Position numbers and translations under genes: made by a program. Shown one piece after another: positions 9,377 to 18,143 of a stretch of DNA of 64,000 bases. The notes under the pieces were generated by a model, which was not told the DNA's origin, did no database searches, and saw only the letters and a list, made by a program, of their open reading frames with translations. Positions within the stretch are counted from its first letter, which is position 1. Each line of letters begins with the position of its first letter. Origin of the DNA: LH-M37 sp965602855. GTDB taxonomy: Bacteria; Pseudomonadota; Gammaproteobacteria; SZUA-229. The stretch spans positions 1 through 64,000 of the forward strand of contig CBFCZV010000010.1 in the NCBI GenBank assembly GCA_965602855.1. The letters run 5' to 3'.

Positions 9377-9483
9377 TGAAAAAATTTATAACAAATTTAA
9401 CGCAAAAAAACTTAAAATTGGGCCGGCGTTTTGCCGGAATGAATAATAATAACAAACAGACAGAGGTAAACGCTTATGTTTGA
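9376..9483 (+). CDS. Short basic ORF bridging ftsA and ftsZ (hypothetical)
   Basis: A 35-codon frame starts with an ATG overlapping the ftsA stop (TAATG) and stops in a TGA lying eight bases inside ftsZ, so it exactly fills the gap. AGGGGA lies about seven bases before its ATG. The product would be Lys/Asn-rich and basic, starting MKKFITNLTQKN. I recognise no family. It may be a real small protein, a device that carries ribosomes from ftsA to ftsZ, or chance in an AT-rich spacer. It contains a GC-rich hairpin (9423-9437). Confidence 0.3.
   Translation: MKKFITNLTQKNLKLGRRFAGMNNNNKQTEVNAYV
9423..9437 (+). other. GC hairpin in the ftsA-ftsZ spacer
   Basis: CCGGC (9423-9427) and GCCGG (9433-9437) form a perfect five-pair stem with a five-base loop, standing out in a spacer that is otherwise A/T-rich. 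No T-run follows, so it is not a typical terminator. It could act as an RNA-processing or stability element before ftsZ, whose transcript is processed in other bacteria; that role is inference. Confidence 0.4.
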
Positions 9484-10603
9484 ATTTATGGACTCAGTAG
9501 CACAGGACGCCGTCATCAAAGTGATGGGTGTAGGTGGTGGTGGCGGTAACGCTGTTAAACATATGGTCTCAAGTGGTATCGATGGAGTGGATTTTATCTG
9601 CGCCAATACCGATGCACAGGCATTGACCAAAATCTCAGGAACCAAATCGTTACAGATCGGTTGTAATATTACTAAGGGTTTAGGTGCGGGTGCGACTCCA
9701 GAGGTGGGGCAGCAGGCGGCACTTGAAGATCGTGAATTGATCCAGGAAGCGATTGGAAATACCGACATGTTGTTCATTACTGCAGGTATGGGTGGCGGTA
9801 CAGGAACAGGTGCGGCTCCAATTGTTGCGCAGCTGGCACGTGAGATGGGGATTCTGGTTGTTGGTGTAGTCACCAAGCCATTTACCTTTGAAGGGCCTTC
9901 GCGCATGAAGATTGCGATGAATGGAATTAAAGAGTTGACGCAAAATGTCGATTCATTGATCACCATTCCTAATGATAAGTTGCTGGATGTCTACGGCCGT
10001 GATTTTGACCTGATGCACGCATTTAATGGTGCCAATGATGTTTTGTGTGGTGCCGTTCAGGGTATTACCGAACTGATCACAAATCCAGGCGTCATTAATG
10101 TCGACTTTGCCGATGTACGTACAGTAATGTCGAAAATGGGTATGGGCATGATGGGATCGGGTAAAGCCGTTGGTGACGACCGTGCTGAAGAAGCAGCTCA
10201 GGCGGCTGTGGCTAGTCCATTGTTGGAAGATGTAAATCTATCTGGTGCCAGGGGTATCTTGGTGAATGTCACCGGTGCCAATATGACATTGGGTGAATTC
10301 CAGGACATCGGTGCGGTGGTTAGCTCGTTTGCTTCAGATGATGCGACCGTTGTTATGGGTACGGCTATTGACGATACGCTGGGTGAAGAGCTGCGTGTAA
10401 CGGTTGTCGCTACTGGACTTGGTATGCCGCCAATGGCTAAAAAGCCTGAGATCAATGTGGTGCCACGTAATAATGATGGCGATGTTGATTACGGCCAGCT
10501 GGATAAACCAGCGGTACAGCGAAGAAATACAGCAGAAGCTGTAGGCGAATATGATGAGGAACTGCTGGATATTCCTGCATTTCTACGTCGACAGGCTGAT
10601 TAA
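9476..10603 (+). CDS. ftsZ: Cell division GTPase FtsZ
   Basis: Tubulin homologue that forms the Z ring. The 375 residues carry the nucleotide-binding start VMGVGGGGGNAVKHM (17-31), the tubulin signature GGGTGTG at 106-112, the NxxD loop region (FNGANDVL), and a conserved C-terminal peptide LDIPAFLRRQAD that binds FtsA and ZipA. A variable linker of about 45 residues precedes that peptide. AGAGG lies before the ATG at a normal distance. Downstream, 176 bases separate it from lpxC; no terminator is evident there. Confidence 0.98.
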   Translation: MFEFMDSVAQDAVIKVMGVGGGGGNAVKHMVSSGIDGVDFICANTDAQALTKISGTKSLQIGCNITKGLGAGATPEVGQQAALEDRELIQEAIGNTDMLFITAGMGGGTGTGAAPIVAQLAREMGILVVGVVTKPFTFEGPSRMKIAMNGIKELTQNVDSLITIPNDKLLDVYGRDFDLMHAFNGANDVLCGAVQGITELITNPGVINVDFADVRTVMSKMGMGMMGSGKAVGDDRAEEAAQAAVASPLLEDVNLSGARGILVNVTGANMTLGEFQDIGAVVSSFASDDATVVMGTAIDDTLGEELRVTVVATGLGMPPMAKKPEINVVPRNNDGDVDYGQLDKPAVQRRNTAEAVGEYDEELLDIPAFLRRQAD

Positions 10604-10779
10604 TTAATGCAAATACAATGAGTTATTGAGATTGGTGTATGAGATAAAGATTGATTTTGCTCAAAATGGTGCTGTGGCTTGAAAAAGGCCTCCAATTGTC
10701 GTGTTAAATATGTGAAAATACAGGGCTGGCTTGGTACGCTCTTAAAAGGGTGACATTAGATATCTCAGGATTTAATAAG

Positions 10780-11694
10780 TTGATTAGACAAAGAACACTA
10801 AAAAATGTAATTCGTGCAACCGGTGTCGGTCTGCATTCTGGCGAAAAAGTCTATCTGACATTGCGTCCTGCGCAGCCGGATACGGGGATTGTTTTCCGCC
10901 GTGTGGATCTAAATGAGCCAGTTGAAATTGTGGCAACGGCTGAGAATGTGGGGCCAACTACTTTATCGACTACGCTAGAGCAGAACGGCGTTCGTATTTC
11001 TACGGTTGAGCATTTGTTGTCAGCGATGGCGGGTTTAGGTATTGATAACGCCTATGTAGATGTGAGTACTGGCGAAGTGCCGATTATGGATGGTAGTTCA
11101 GGGCCTTTCGTGTTCCTGATTCAATCTGCAGGTATTGCTGAGCAAGAAGCACCGAAGCGTTTTATCCGTATTAAAAAACCTATTCTGGTCGAAGAAGACG
11201 ACAAGTGGGCCCGTTTTGATCCTTTTGAAGGTTTCAAAGTTGGTTTTTCTATCGATTTTGATCACCCCGTTTTCAAGGGTATGCCCTGTAAGGCAGAAAT
11301 TGATTTCTCGACCACCTCTTTTGTTAAGGAAGTAAGTCGTGCTCGTACTTTCGGTTTTATGAGTGATATCGAACGCCTAAGAGCGCAAAATCTGGTGCTC
11401 GGTGGCAGCATCGATAATGCGATTGTTGTCGATGAGTACCGTGTGCTCAATGAAGACGGCCTGCGTTACGAGGATGAATTCGTTAAACACAAGATTCTTG
11501 ACGCGATTGGCGACCTGTACTTGCTGGGACACAGTTTGATTGGTGCCTTCTCTGGTTACCGTTCAGGCCATGCACTGAATAATAAGTTACTGAAAGCATT
11601 GATCGCTGATGAGTCAGCCTGGGAAGAAGTGACTTTTGAGGATGAAAATGCTTCTTCACCTATTTCATACACACAGCCGCTTCAGGCTTTCTAG
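10780..11694 (+). CDS. lpxC: UDP-3-O-acyl-N-acetylglucosamine deacetylase
   Basis: Zn-dependent deacetylase, the committed step of lipid A synthesis. Zinc ligands and catalytic residues are visible: STVEHLLSAM (His78), VKHKILDAIGDLYLLG (His and Asp ligands) and GYRSGHALNN. The TTG at 10780 is chosen as start: the protein then begins MIRQRTLKN, matching the family N-terminus and its usual 304-305 residues, and AGGA sits nine bases upstream. A GTG at 10750 would add ten residues but has no good binding site. The stop TAG lies in CTAG, which also encodes the stop of the convergent dciA. Confidence 0.97.
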   Translation: MIRQRTLKNVIRATGVGLHSGEKVYLTLRPAQPDTGIVFRRVDLNEPVEIVATAENVGPTTLSTTLEQNGVRISTVEHLLSAMAGLGIDNAYVDVSTGEVPIMDGSSGPFVFLIQSAGIAEQEAPKRFIRIKKPILVEEDDKWARFDPFEGFKVGFSIDFDHPVFKGMPCKAEIDFSTTSFVKEVSRARTFGFMSDIERLRAQNLVLGGSIDNAIVVDEYRVLNEDGLRYEDEFVKHKILDAIGDLYLLGHSLIGAFSGYRSGHALNNKLLKALIADESAWEEVTFEDENASSPISYTQPLQAF

Positions 11695-12116
11695 TCTAGT
11701 TTTTTACTGCGTTTAGAAAATTTTATCAGAGCTTCTCTGAGATCTTCATCTTTGATGTGTTCAGCAGATTGGGCTATCTGCTGCCCAGATTTTTCACTGA
11801 GTACACGATTTACAGTGTGATCTGGCTGTTCAGGCGCTTTAATTGAGCCATGTCGACTCACTATGCGAACGTGCTGGAATTGTTTACCAGTCTTGCCAGA
11901 TAGTGCTTGAATGATGGCTGGGCCCAGTTGTCGTAATCGTGTTGTCCAGACAGGAGAGTCGGTAATGATGACAAGCGTACTATTATCAATGCCAGCAACG
12001 TGGTAATGTCCGTCTGTTTCGGGTGGCAATTCACTGCTGATTAGCGATGTTAATTGATCCAGCTGGTGTGATTTTGATACCAGAGCCGGATCTAATTGGT
12101 GGTTGAAAGGCTTCAT
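11691..12116 (-). CDS. DciA-like DUF721 protein
   Basis: A 141-residue protein of the DUF721 family; in Pseudomonas the member at this position (between lpxC and the M23 peptidase/secA) is DciA, which helps load the replicative helicase DnaB. Seen: an N-terminal helical part, a compact alpha-beta core around residues 40-105 (HYHVAGIDNSTLVIITDSP, VWTTRLRQLGPAIIQAL), and a charged C-terminal tail. The DciA role is inferred from family and synteny. It converges on lpxC with a four-base overlap. Confidence 0.8.
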   Translation of the reverse strand: MKPFNHQLDPALVSKSHQLDQLTSLISSELPPETDGHYHVAGIDNSTLVIITDSPVWTTRLRQLGPAIIQALSGKTGKQFQHVRIVSRHGSIKAPEQPDHTVNRVLSEKSGQQIAQSAEHIKDEDLREALIKFSKRSKKLD

Positions 12117-12178
12117 AGTGCTGAATATCTTACCAAATAGACTATCATTATAGTAATTATGGTTGTTAGAATTTTTAT

Positions 12179-13075
12179 ATGAATATCATTTTTGTAGGTA
12201 AGTGCCGCGGTAAACCGGTACGTTGGCAGATGGGGCTGATGGCTTCGGGTGTTCTGTTGTCTGGTTTTATGGGTATGATCGCTGTGGCTGGTTACTGGTG
12301 GGGAACGAGTACGGGGCAGCTGGATCAGTTAGTCAGCGTAGAAAAAGAGCTTGTACAACAGAAGGCGATGATTAAAAAAGCACGCACTAATGCGCAGTCT
12401 GAGCTGGATGCGTTGGCAGCCCGTCTGGGATTGATGCAGGCTCATGTTACCCGTCTGGATGCATTGGGTGAGCGTTTGATTTCGATATCAAAGCTGGATT
12501 CCAAAGAATTTAACTTTACCCACGAACCTGCTTTTGGTGGTCCTCATGAATCAGAAAGCACCGTTTCTGTTGAATTTAAAAATGTGCTGGGTGACCTGAG
12601 TGATCAGCTTGACAGCCGTGAACAACAGTTATCAGTACTGGAAGATGTATTGATGAGTAAGCAGATAAAGCAAGAATCTCGCCCCTCTGGACGTCCTATT
12701 ACAAAAGGCTGGACTTCATCGTATTTTGGCAAGCGTGCTGACCCCTTTACCGGAAAACTGGCAATGCACAAAGGTATGGATTTTGCCGGTAGAGAAGGCA
12801 GCGAGATTGTGGCTGTATCTAGTGGCGTCGTTACCTGGGCTAGTTCAAGATATGGCTATGGTGATCTTGTAGAGATTAATCATGGTCATGGCTATACCAC
12901 CCGTTATGGGCATAATGCAAAAATTCTCGTGGAAGTTGGGGATGCAGTTGAGAAAGGCCAGGCTATTTCACTGATGGGTTCGACAGGTCGTTCAACTGGA
13001 CCTCATGTGCATTTTGAGGTGTTACTCAATGACCGTCAGGTTGATCCTATCCGTTTTGTCCAGTCTAGTAGTTAA
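12179..13075 (+). CDS. M23 family (LytM-type) peptidase or amidase activator
   Basis: A 298-residue envelope protein. One transmembrane anchor lies at about residues 18-42, followed by a coiled-coil-rich stretch (about 50-170) and a C-terminal LytM/peptidase M23 domain. The zinc-binding pattern looks complete: MHKGMDF (HxxxD) and GPHVHFEV (HxH), with RYGHN between, so it may cleave peptidoglycan peptides rather than only activate amidases. The gene diverges from dciA across 62 bases and sits upstream of secA, as in pseudomonads. Substrate unknown. Confidence 0.9.
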   Translation: MNIIFVGKCRGKPVRWQMGLMASGVLLSGFMGMIAVAGYWWGTSTGQLDQLVSVEKELVQQKAMIKKARTNAQSELDALAARLGLMQAHVTRLDALGERLISISKLDSKEFNFTHEPAFGGPHESESTVSVEFKNVLGDLSDQLDSREQQLSVLEDVLMSKQIKQESRPSGRPITKGWTSSYFGKRADPFTGKLAMHKGMDFAGREGSEIVAVSSGVVTWASSRYGYGDLVEINHGHGYTTRYGHNAKILVEVGDAVEKGQAISLMGSTGRSTGPHVHFEVLLNDRQVDPIRFVQSSS

Positions 13076-13102
13076 GCAGAATTATTCAAGCAATTTCCAT
13101 GA

Positions 13103-13167
13103 CCGAGAGGCCATTCTCGGGCATAATACGCAATCGATTTCATATAAGTAGCGAGCCTGTAGGCTCG
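13103..13167 (+). other. Two GC hairpins before secA
   Basis: Two perfect six-pair stems lie in the 120-base spacer: CCGAGA/TCTCGG (13103-13108 with 13115-13120, loop six) and CGAGCC/GGCTCG (13152-13157 with 13162-13167, loop four). Neither is followed by a T-run. They could end or stabilise the upstream transcript, or form a secA leader; secA itself has only a weak ribosome binding site. Function unknown. Confidence 0.4.
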
Positions 13168-13195
13168 GTGTTCTGTCACAGGTTATTTTTCAAAA

Positions 13196-15916
13196 ATGAT
13201 AAACAAAGTTTTCCGCAAAGTATTTGGTAGCCGTAACGATCGAATAGTTAAGCAGCATCGTAAAGCCGTTGAGAAAATCAATCAGCTTGAAGCAGAAATA
13301 TCCGCTTTGAGTGATGAGCAATTGGCGGCAAAAACAGTTGAGTATCGTGACCGATACCAGCAGGGTGAAACGCTGGATGATTTATTGCCCGAGGCGTTTG
13401 CGACAGCACGTGAAGCGGGTAAACGTGCGCTCAACATGAGACATTTCGATGTACAGTTAATTGGCGGCATGGTTCTGCACAATGGCAAAATTGCTGAAAT
13501 GCGTACCGGTGAAGGTAAAACCCTGGTGGCAACGCTGGCGGCTTATCTCAATGCTTTATCCAGCAAAGGTGTACACGTTGTTACCGTTAATGATTATCTG
13601 GCCAGTCGTGACGCCGAATGGATGGGGCGCTTGTATGGTTTTCTAGGTTTAACAACTGGTGTCAGTGTAGGTGGTTTGGGTCCGGAAGAAAAAAAACAGG
13701 CTTATGCTGCTGATATTACTTACGGCACCAATAATGAATTTGGCTTTGATTATCTAAGAGATAACATGGCCTTCACGACAGAAGAAAAAGTTCAGCGTGA
13801 GTTAAATTTTGCTGTAGTCGATGAAGTGGATTCGATTCTTATCGATGAAGCTAGAACGCCGCTAATTATTTCAGGTTCGGTTAACGACAGCAGTGAGCTT
13901 CATATCAAATTCAAGGAGATTGTGAAGCATCTGGAGCAAGGTGAGCATAAAGAAGAAAAAGATGCCGAAGAAGAAGGTGATTTTTCTATCGATGAGAAAA
14001 ACCGTTCGGTGCATATTACCGAGCAGGGTCATCAACGTGTTGAAGATATCCTTGTCGAAGAAGGTATTTTGCCAGCCAATGAAAGTTTATACAGCACCAA
14101 TAATATAAATTTAATTCATTATCTTAATTCAGCGCTTCGAGCCAGTGCATTGTTTCAAAATGATGTGCACTACATCATTCAGAACGGTGAAGTAGTTATT
14201 GTTGATGAGTTCACGGGCAGAACCATGCCGGGTCGCCGATGGGGAGAGGGTCTGCATCAGGCCGTTGAAGCAAAAGAAGGCGTAAAAATACAAAGTGAAA
14301 ACCAGACTTTGGCATCGATTACTTTCCAGAATTATTTCCGTCTGTATAACAACCTATCAGGTATGACCGGCACCGCTGACACTGAAGCGGGTGAGTTGAT
14401 GCAGATTTATAATCTGGAAGTCGTTGTGATTCCGACGAATAAGCCAATGATTCGTAAAGACAATACTGATCTTGTCTTTTTAACTGAGGAAGAGAAATAC
14501 GAAGCCGTGGTTGAGGATGTGCGTGACTGTGTTAAGCGTCAGCAGCCAGTGCTGGTGGGTACAGCATCTATTGAAGTTTCAGAATTAATTGCCAAGCGCT
14601 TAAAGCAGGAAAAAATTCAACATAATGTTTTGAATGCCAAACAGCATGAAAATGAAGCGCATATTATTGAGCAGGCAGGAAAGCCAGAAGCCGTAACCAT
14701 CGCGACCAATATGGCGGGTCGTGGTACGGACATTGTGCTTGGTGGAAATCTGGATGCAGAGTTGAAGAAGAAATCAGATGCAACACAATCTGAAATTGAT
14801 GAAATTAAAGCTAAATGGGAAGAGAATCACCGAATAGTTATGGAAGCAGGTGGTTTGCACGTTATCGGTAGTGAGCGCCATGAATCAAGACGTATTGATA
14901 ACCAGTTGCGTGGCCGCTCAGGTCGCCAGGGTGATGACGGTTCGACGCGTTTCTATCTGTCACTAGAAGATGATTTGATGCGAATTTTTGCATCGGATCG
15001 CGTTGGTGGTTTGATGAAAAAGCTGGGTATGCAACGTGGCGAGGCGATTGAGCACCCCTGGGTGAATCGTGCCATTGAAAATGCACAGCGCAAAGTTGAA
15101 GGTCATAACTTCGATATTCGTAAGCAAGTGCTGGATTACGATGATGTTGCTAATGATCAGCGTAAAGTGATTTATGCGCAGCGTAATGAAATGATGTCAG
15201 AGAATGATCTGTCTGATGTTGTTAAATCTATACGTGAAGATGTCCTGAATGATGTTATTTCAAGTTTCATTATGCCAGGAAGTCTGGATGAGCAGTGGGA
15301 TATTGAAGGACTTGAAGAAGCGCTGAGAGGAGAATTTGGTAGTGAAATGCGTATTCAGTACTGGCTGGATAAGGATGACGAACTCAATGAAGATGGACTG
15401 CACCGACGTATTCTGGATACTTTAGTTGAGGACTATCAGGCCAAGGAACAGCTGGCCGGTGAAGAAGGTATGCGTAATTATGAAAAATACGTATTGTTGA
15501 ATGTGCTCGATAAAATTTGGAAAGAGCATCTAGCTGCGATGGATTATTTGCGCCAGAGTATTGGTTTGCGTGGCTATGCACAGAAAGATCCCAAGCAGGA
15601 GTATAAGCGTGAATCTTTTGAAATGTTCTCTGAAATGCTGGGCAAGATTAAACACGAAGCAATCTCGATTTTATCAAAAGTTAAAATTCAGGGGCGCGAA
15701 GAAGTAGAAAATATTGAAGAGCGTGGTCACGCGCAGACTGAAAATATTAATTATCAGCATGATCAGGTTGATGGTATGCATCAGGAGCAGGAAGCGGAAA
15801 ATGCTGAGCCTTCAGCGCAGCCCTTTGTGCGTGGCGAGAGAAAAGTGGGTCGAAATGAACCCTGCTGGTGTGGTTCGGGTAAAAAATTCAAACAGTGTCA
15901 TGGTAAGCTCACCTGA
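13196..15916 (+). CDS. secA: Protein translocase ATPase SecA
   Basis: Motor of the Sec export pathway, cycling between cytosol and SecYEG. 906 residues, normal for the group. Walker A RTGEGKT is at 103-109, the DEAD-like VVDEVDSILIDEARTP near 210, then the preprotein cross-linking domain, the second motor domain with NMAGRGTDI and GLHVIGSERHESRRIDNQLRGRSGRQGD, the scaffold and wing domains, and a C-terminal zinc site CWCGSGKKFKQCH. A glutamate-rich insert lies near residue 255-265. The ribosome binding site is weak, and two hairpins lie just upstream. No secM gene is present. Confidence 0.98.
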   Translation: MINKVFRKVFGSRNDRIVKQHRKAVEKINQLEAEISALSDEQLAAKTVEYRDRYQQGETLDDLLPEAFATAREAGKRALNMRHFDVQLIGGMVLHNGKIAEMRTGEGKTLVATLAAYLNALSSKGVHVVTVNDYLASRDAEWMGRLYGFLGLTTGVSVGGLGPEEKKQAYAADITYGTNNEFGFDYLRDNMAFTTEEKVQRELNFAVVDEVDSILIDEARTPLIISGSVNDSSELHIKFKEIVKHLEQGEHKEEKDAEEEGDFSIDEKNRSVHITEQGHQRVEDILVEEGILPANESLYSTNNINLIHYLNSALRASALFQNDVHYIIQNGEVVIVDEFTGRTMPGRRWGEGLHQAVEAKEGVKIQSENQTLASITFQNYFRLYNNLSGMTGTADTEAGELMQIYNLEVVVIPTNKPMIRKDNTDLVFLTEEEKYEAVVEDVRDCVKRQQPVLVGTASIEVSELIAKRLKQEKIQHNVLNAKQHENEAHIIEQAGKPEAVTIATNMAGRGTDIVLGGNLDAELKKKSDATQSEIDEIKAKWEENHRIVMEAGGLHVIGSERHESRRIDNQLRGRSGRQGDDGSTRFYLSLEDDLMRIFASDRVGGLMKKLGMQRGEAIEHPWVNRAIENAQRKVEGHNFDIRKQVLDYDDVANDQRKVIYAQRNEMMSENDLSDVVKSIREDVLNDVISSFIMPGSLDEQWDIEGLEEALRGEFGSEMRIQYWLDKDDELNEDGLHRRILDTLVEDYQAKEQLAGEEGMRNYEKYVLLNVLDKIWKEHLAAMDYLRQSIGLRGYAQKDPKQEYKRESFEMFSEMLGKIKHEAISILSKVKIQGREEVENIEERGHAQTENINYQHDQVDGMHQEQEAENAEPSAQPFVRGERKVGRNEPCWCGSGKKFKQCHGKLT

Positions 15917-15949
15917 TAGATAATTGTTTTCTATTCGTGGAGGTGTGGA

Positions 15950-17167
15950 GTGGCAGTAGGTCTTTCAGAACCCGTTAATATTCTTCCTGTTGAAGGAATT
16001 GAACTTGCATCGGTAAACTGTGGAATCAAGTCTAATGGGCGAGATGATCTTGTCTTAATCAAGATCAATCCAGATTCAAGTTGCGCTGCAACCTTCACAA
16101 AAAATGCCTTTTCAGCGGCGCCTGTCGTTGTTGCAAAAAAACATCTTGACCAAAAAAAACCTGTAGCGCTTTTAATCAATTCGGGCAATGCTAATGCTGG
16201 CACGGGTGAGCAGGGTATTCAGGATGCGATAAAAACTTGTGAATGGGTTGCCAACGCACTTCAGTGTAGCATCGAGGAAGTATTACCTTTTTCCACAGGT
16301 GTGATTGGTGAGCCTATGCCCATGGATGTTTTGAATTCGGGTGTTGAAGCGGTGAGTCAACAGCTGGGCGTAGATAGCTGGATGTCCGCAGCGCAGGGCA
16401 TTATGACGACCGACACGATAGCTAAAGCGATATCCAGACAAATCATAATTTCTGGTAAGCAGGTTACTATCACGGGCATCGCCAAAGGCTCGGGTATGAT
16501 TTGTCCCAACATGGCGACCATGCTTGCATTTATCGGTACAGATGCCAAAGTCGATAATGCTTATTTGCAGTATTGTCTTGATGAAGCTGTTGCGAAAAGT
16601 TTTAATTCGATCACAGTCGATAGTGATACTTCAACTAATGATGCCTGCATACTGATGGCTTCTGGTGCATCTGAAGCGCCATTGATTGATGCGGATAATA
16701 GTGAAGCTACAATTTTTGTACAGGCAGTCAATGAAGTCTGTTTGCATCTTGCTCAATCGATAGTTAGAGATGGTGAAGGCGCGACAAAATTTGTCAGTGT
16801 CAATGTTGTCTCTGCTGCATCTTTGAGCGAGGCACGTGATGTTGCATATACCATTGCACATTCTCCATTGGTTAAAACAGCTTTGTTCGCCAGTGATCCA
16901 AACTGGGGAAGAATTCTTGCCGCTGTTGGCAGAGCCGGGGTTGAAGATCTTGTTCTGGAAGATGTCAGTATTTATCTTGATGATGTTTGTATCGTCAGCG
17001 GTGGTTGTAGAGATGCGGCTTATACTGAGGAAGCAGGTCAGCGGGTTATGGATCAATCTGAAATTACCATCAAAGTCGTGCTTGATCGTGGCGATGTGTC
17101 GACAACAGTCTGGACTTCAGATTTATCGCATGAATATGTGACCATCAACTCAGATTATCGTAGTTAG
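15950..17167 (+). CDS. argJ: Glutamate N-acetyltransferase / ornithine acetyltransferase
   Basis: Bifunctional arginine-pathway enzyme that transfers acetyl from N-acetylornithine to glutamate. It is made as one chain and splits itself before a Thr; the site is seen in GSGMICPNMATML with Thr190. The 405 residues match the family. Other blocks: INSGNANAGTG (77-87), SFNSITVDSDTSTND, and DPNWGRILAAVGRAG. The GTG start at 15950 has GGAGG six bases upstream. The Nudix gene follows after four bases, so the two are probably co-transcribed with secA. Confidence 0.96.
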   Translation: MAVGLSEPVNILPVEGIELASVNCGIKSNGRDDLVLIKINPDSSCAATFTKNAFSAAPVVVAKKHLDQKKPVALLINSGNANAGTGEQGIQDAIKTCEWVANALQCSIEEVLPFSTGVIGEPMPMDVLNSGVEAVSQQLGVDSWMSAAQGIMTTDTIAKAISRQIIISGKQVTITGIAKGSGMICPNMATMLAFIGTDAKVDNAYLQYCLDEAVAKSFNSITVDSDTSTNDACILMASGASEAPLIDADNSEATIFVQAVNEVCLHLAQSIVRDGEGATKFVSVNVVSAASLSEARDVAYTIAHSPLVKTALFASDPNWGRILAAVGRAGVEDLVLEDVSIYLDDVCIVSGGCRDAAYTEEAGQRVMDQSEITIKVVLDRGDVSTTVWTSDLSHEYVTINSDYRS

Positions 17168-17171
17168 TATT

Positions 17172-18128
17172 TTGAAGATCGAAGTTGTACATGTTGCTGC
17201 TGCAGCTATTGTTAATAACAACAATGAAGTTCTGATTAGTCAGCGTGCGCCTGATGTTCATCAAGGTGGTTTATGGGAATTTCCCGGCGGTAAGCTGGAA
17301 TCAAATGAATCGGTTCAGCAAGCGCTGTTGAGAGAGCTGGCTGAAGAACTTGGTATCCGTGTGAATTTATCTCGTCCTCTAATAAAAGTGACTCACCAAT
17401 ATCTCGATAAAACCGTTTTTCTCGATGTGTGGAAGGTGGATGATTATACGGGGCAGGCTGTCGGTAAAGAAGGGCAAGCCATTCGTTGGCAGCCCATCGA
17501 CCAACTAAATCATACTGAGTTTCCAGCTGCTGATGTTCCTGTTATCCGGGCACTGAACTTACCTGAGCATTATTTAATAACTGGAAAGTTTGACTCTATT
17601 CAGGAGTTTGAACAACGCCTTGGTTTAGCTATTGATCGGGGTATTCGTCTGGTGCAATTAAGGCTAACCAATGACTGGTTGCAAACAGTAAATGAAAAAT
17701 ATGCGGCCGAAATAATAAAGCTCGCTGTAGATCTGTGCGAACAGTCGAGTGTCAGGCTTATGTTCAATATGCCTGATGAACTTAGCCATATCATTACACC
17801 TTCCTGTTTGCACCTGAACAGCAGAAAGTTACAACAATATTCAGAAAGACCAGATTGTGATTGTCTTTCAGTTTCCTGCCACAACGTACAGGAGATGATT
17901 GACGCACAAGCACTGGGTGTCGATTTTATGGTGTTATCCCCCGTTCAGGCGACGGCAACACATCCAGAAATAACACCTTTGGGCTGGGATCGATTTGCGG
18001 AGATGGTCGCTGAGGTGAGTGTCCCAGTTTATGCTCTGGGTGGTGTATCGAGGGATGATACAGAAAAGGCCTGGTTAGCGGGTGCTCAGGGTATTTCTGC
18101 TATTGGGGCGCTCTGGAACCCAGAGTAA
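17172..18128 (+). CDS. Nudix hydrolase fused to a thiamine-phosphate-synthase-like domain
   Basis: A 318-residue two-domain protein. The N-terminal half (about 1-130) is MutT-like, with a complete Nudix box: GGKLESNES followed by RELAEELGI, expected to cleave 8-oxo-dGTP or a similar nucleotide. The C-terminal half (about 135-318) resembles ThiE, with CHNVQEM, FMVLSPVQATATHP and YALGGVSRDD. The same fusion occurs in Pseudomonas next to argJ/secA. Whether the ThiE half makes thiamine phosphate is unclear. The TTG start is the only reasonable one before the conserved core; its binding site is poor. Confidence 0.88.
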   Translation: MKIEVVHVAAAAIVNNNNEVLISQRAPDVHQGGLWEFPGGKLESNESVQQALLRELAEELGIRVNLSRPLIKVTHQYLDKTVFLDVWKVDDYTGQAVGKEGQAIRWQPIDQLNHTEFPAADVPVIRALNLPEHYLITGKFDSIQEFEQRLGLAIDRGIRLVQLRLTNDWLQTVNEKYAAEIIKLAVDLCEQSSVRLMFNMPDELSHIITPSCLHLNSRKLQQYSERPDCDCLSVSCHNVQEMIDAQALGVDFMVLSPVQATATHPEITPLGWDRFAEMVAEVSVPVYALGGVSRDDTEKAWLAGAQGISAIGALWNPE

Positions 18129-18143
18129 GTATTTTAAGCATTG

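Noticed and set aside
13099..13230. A 43-codon frame before secA considered as a SecM-like arrest peptide
   Set aside because: No signal peptide, no arrest motif of the SecM type, no ribosome binding site, and it overlaps secA by 35 bases.
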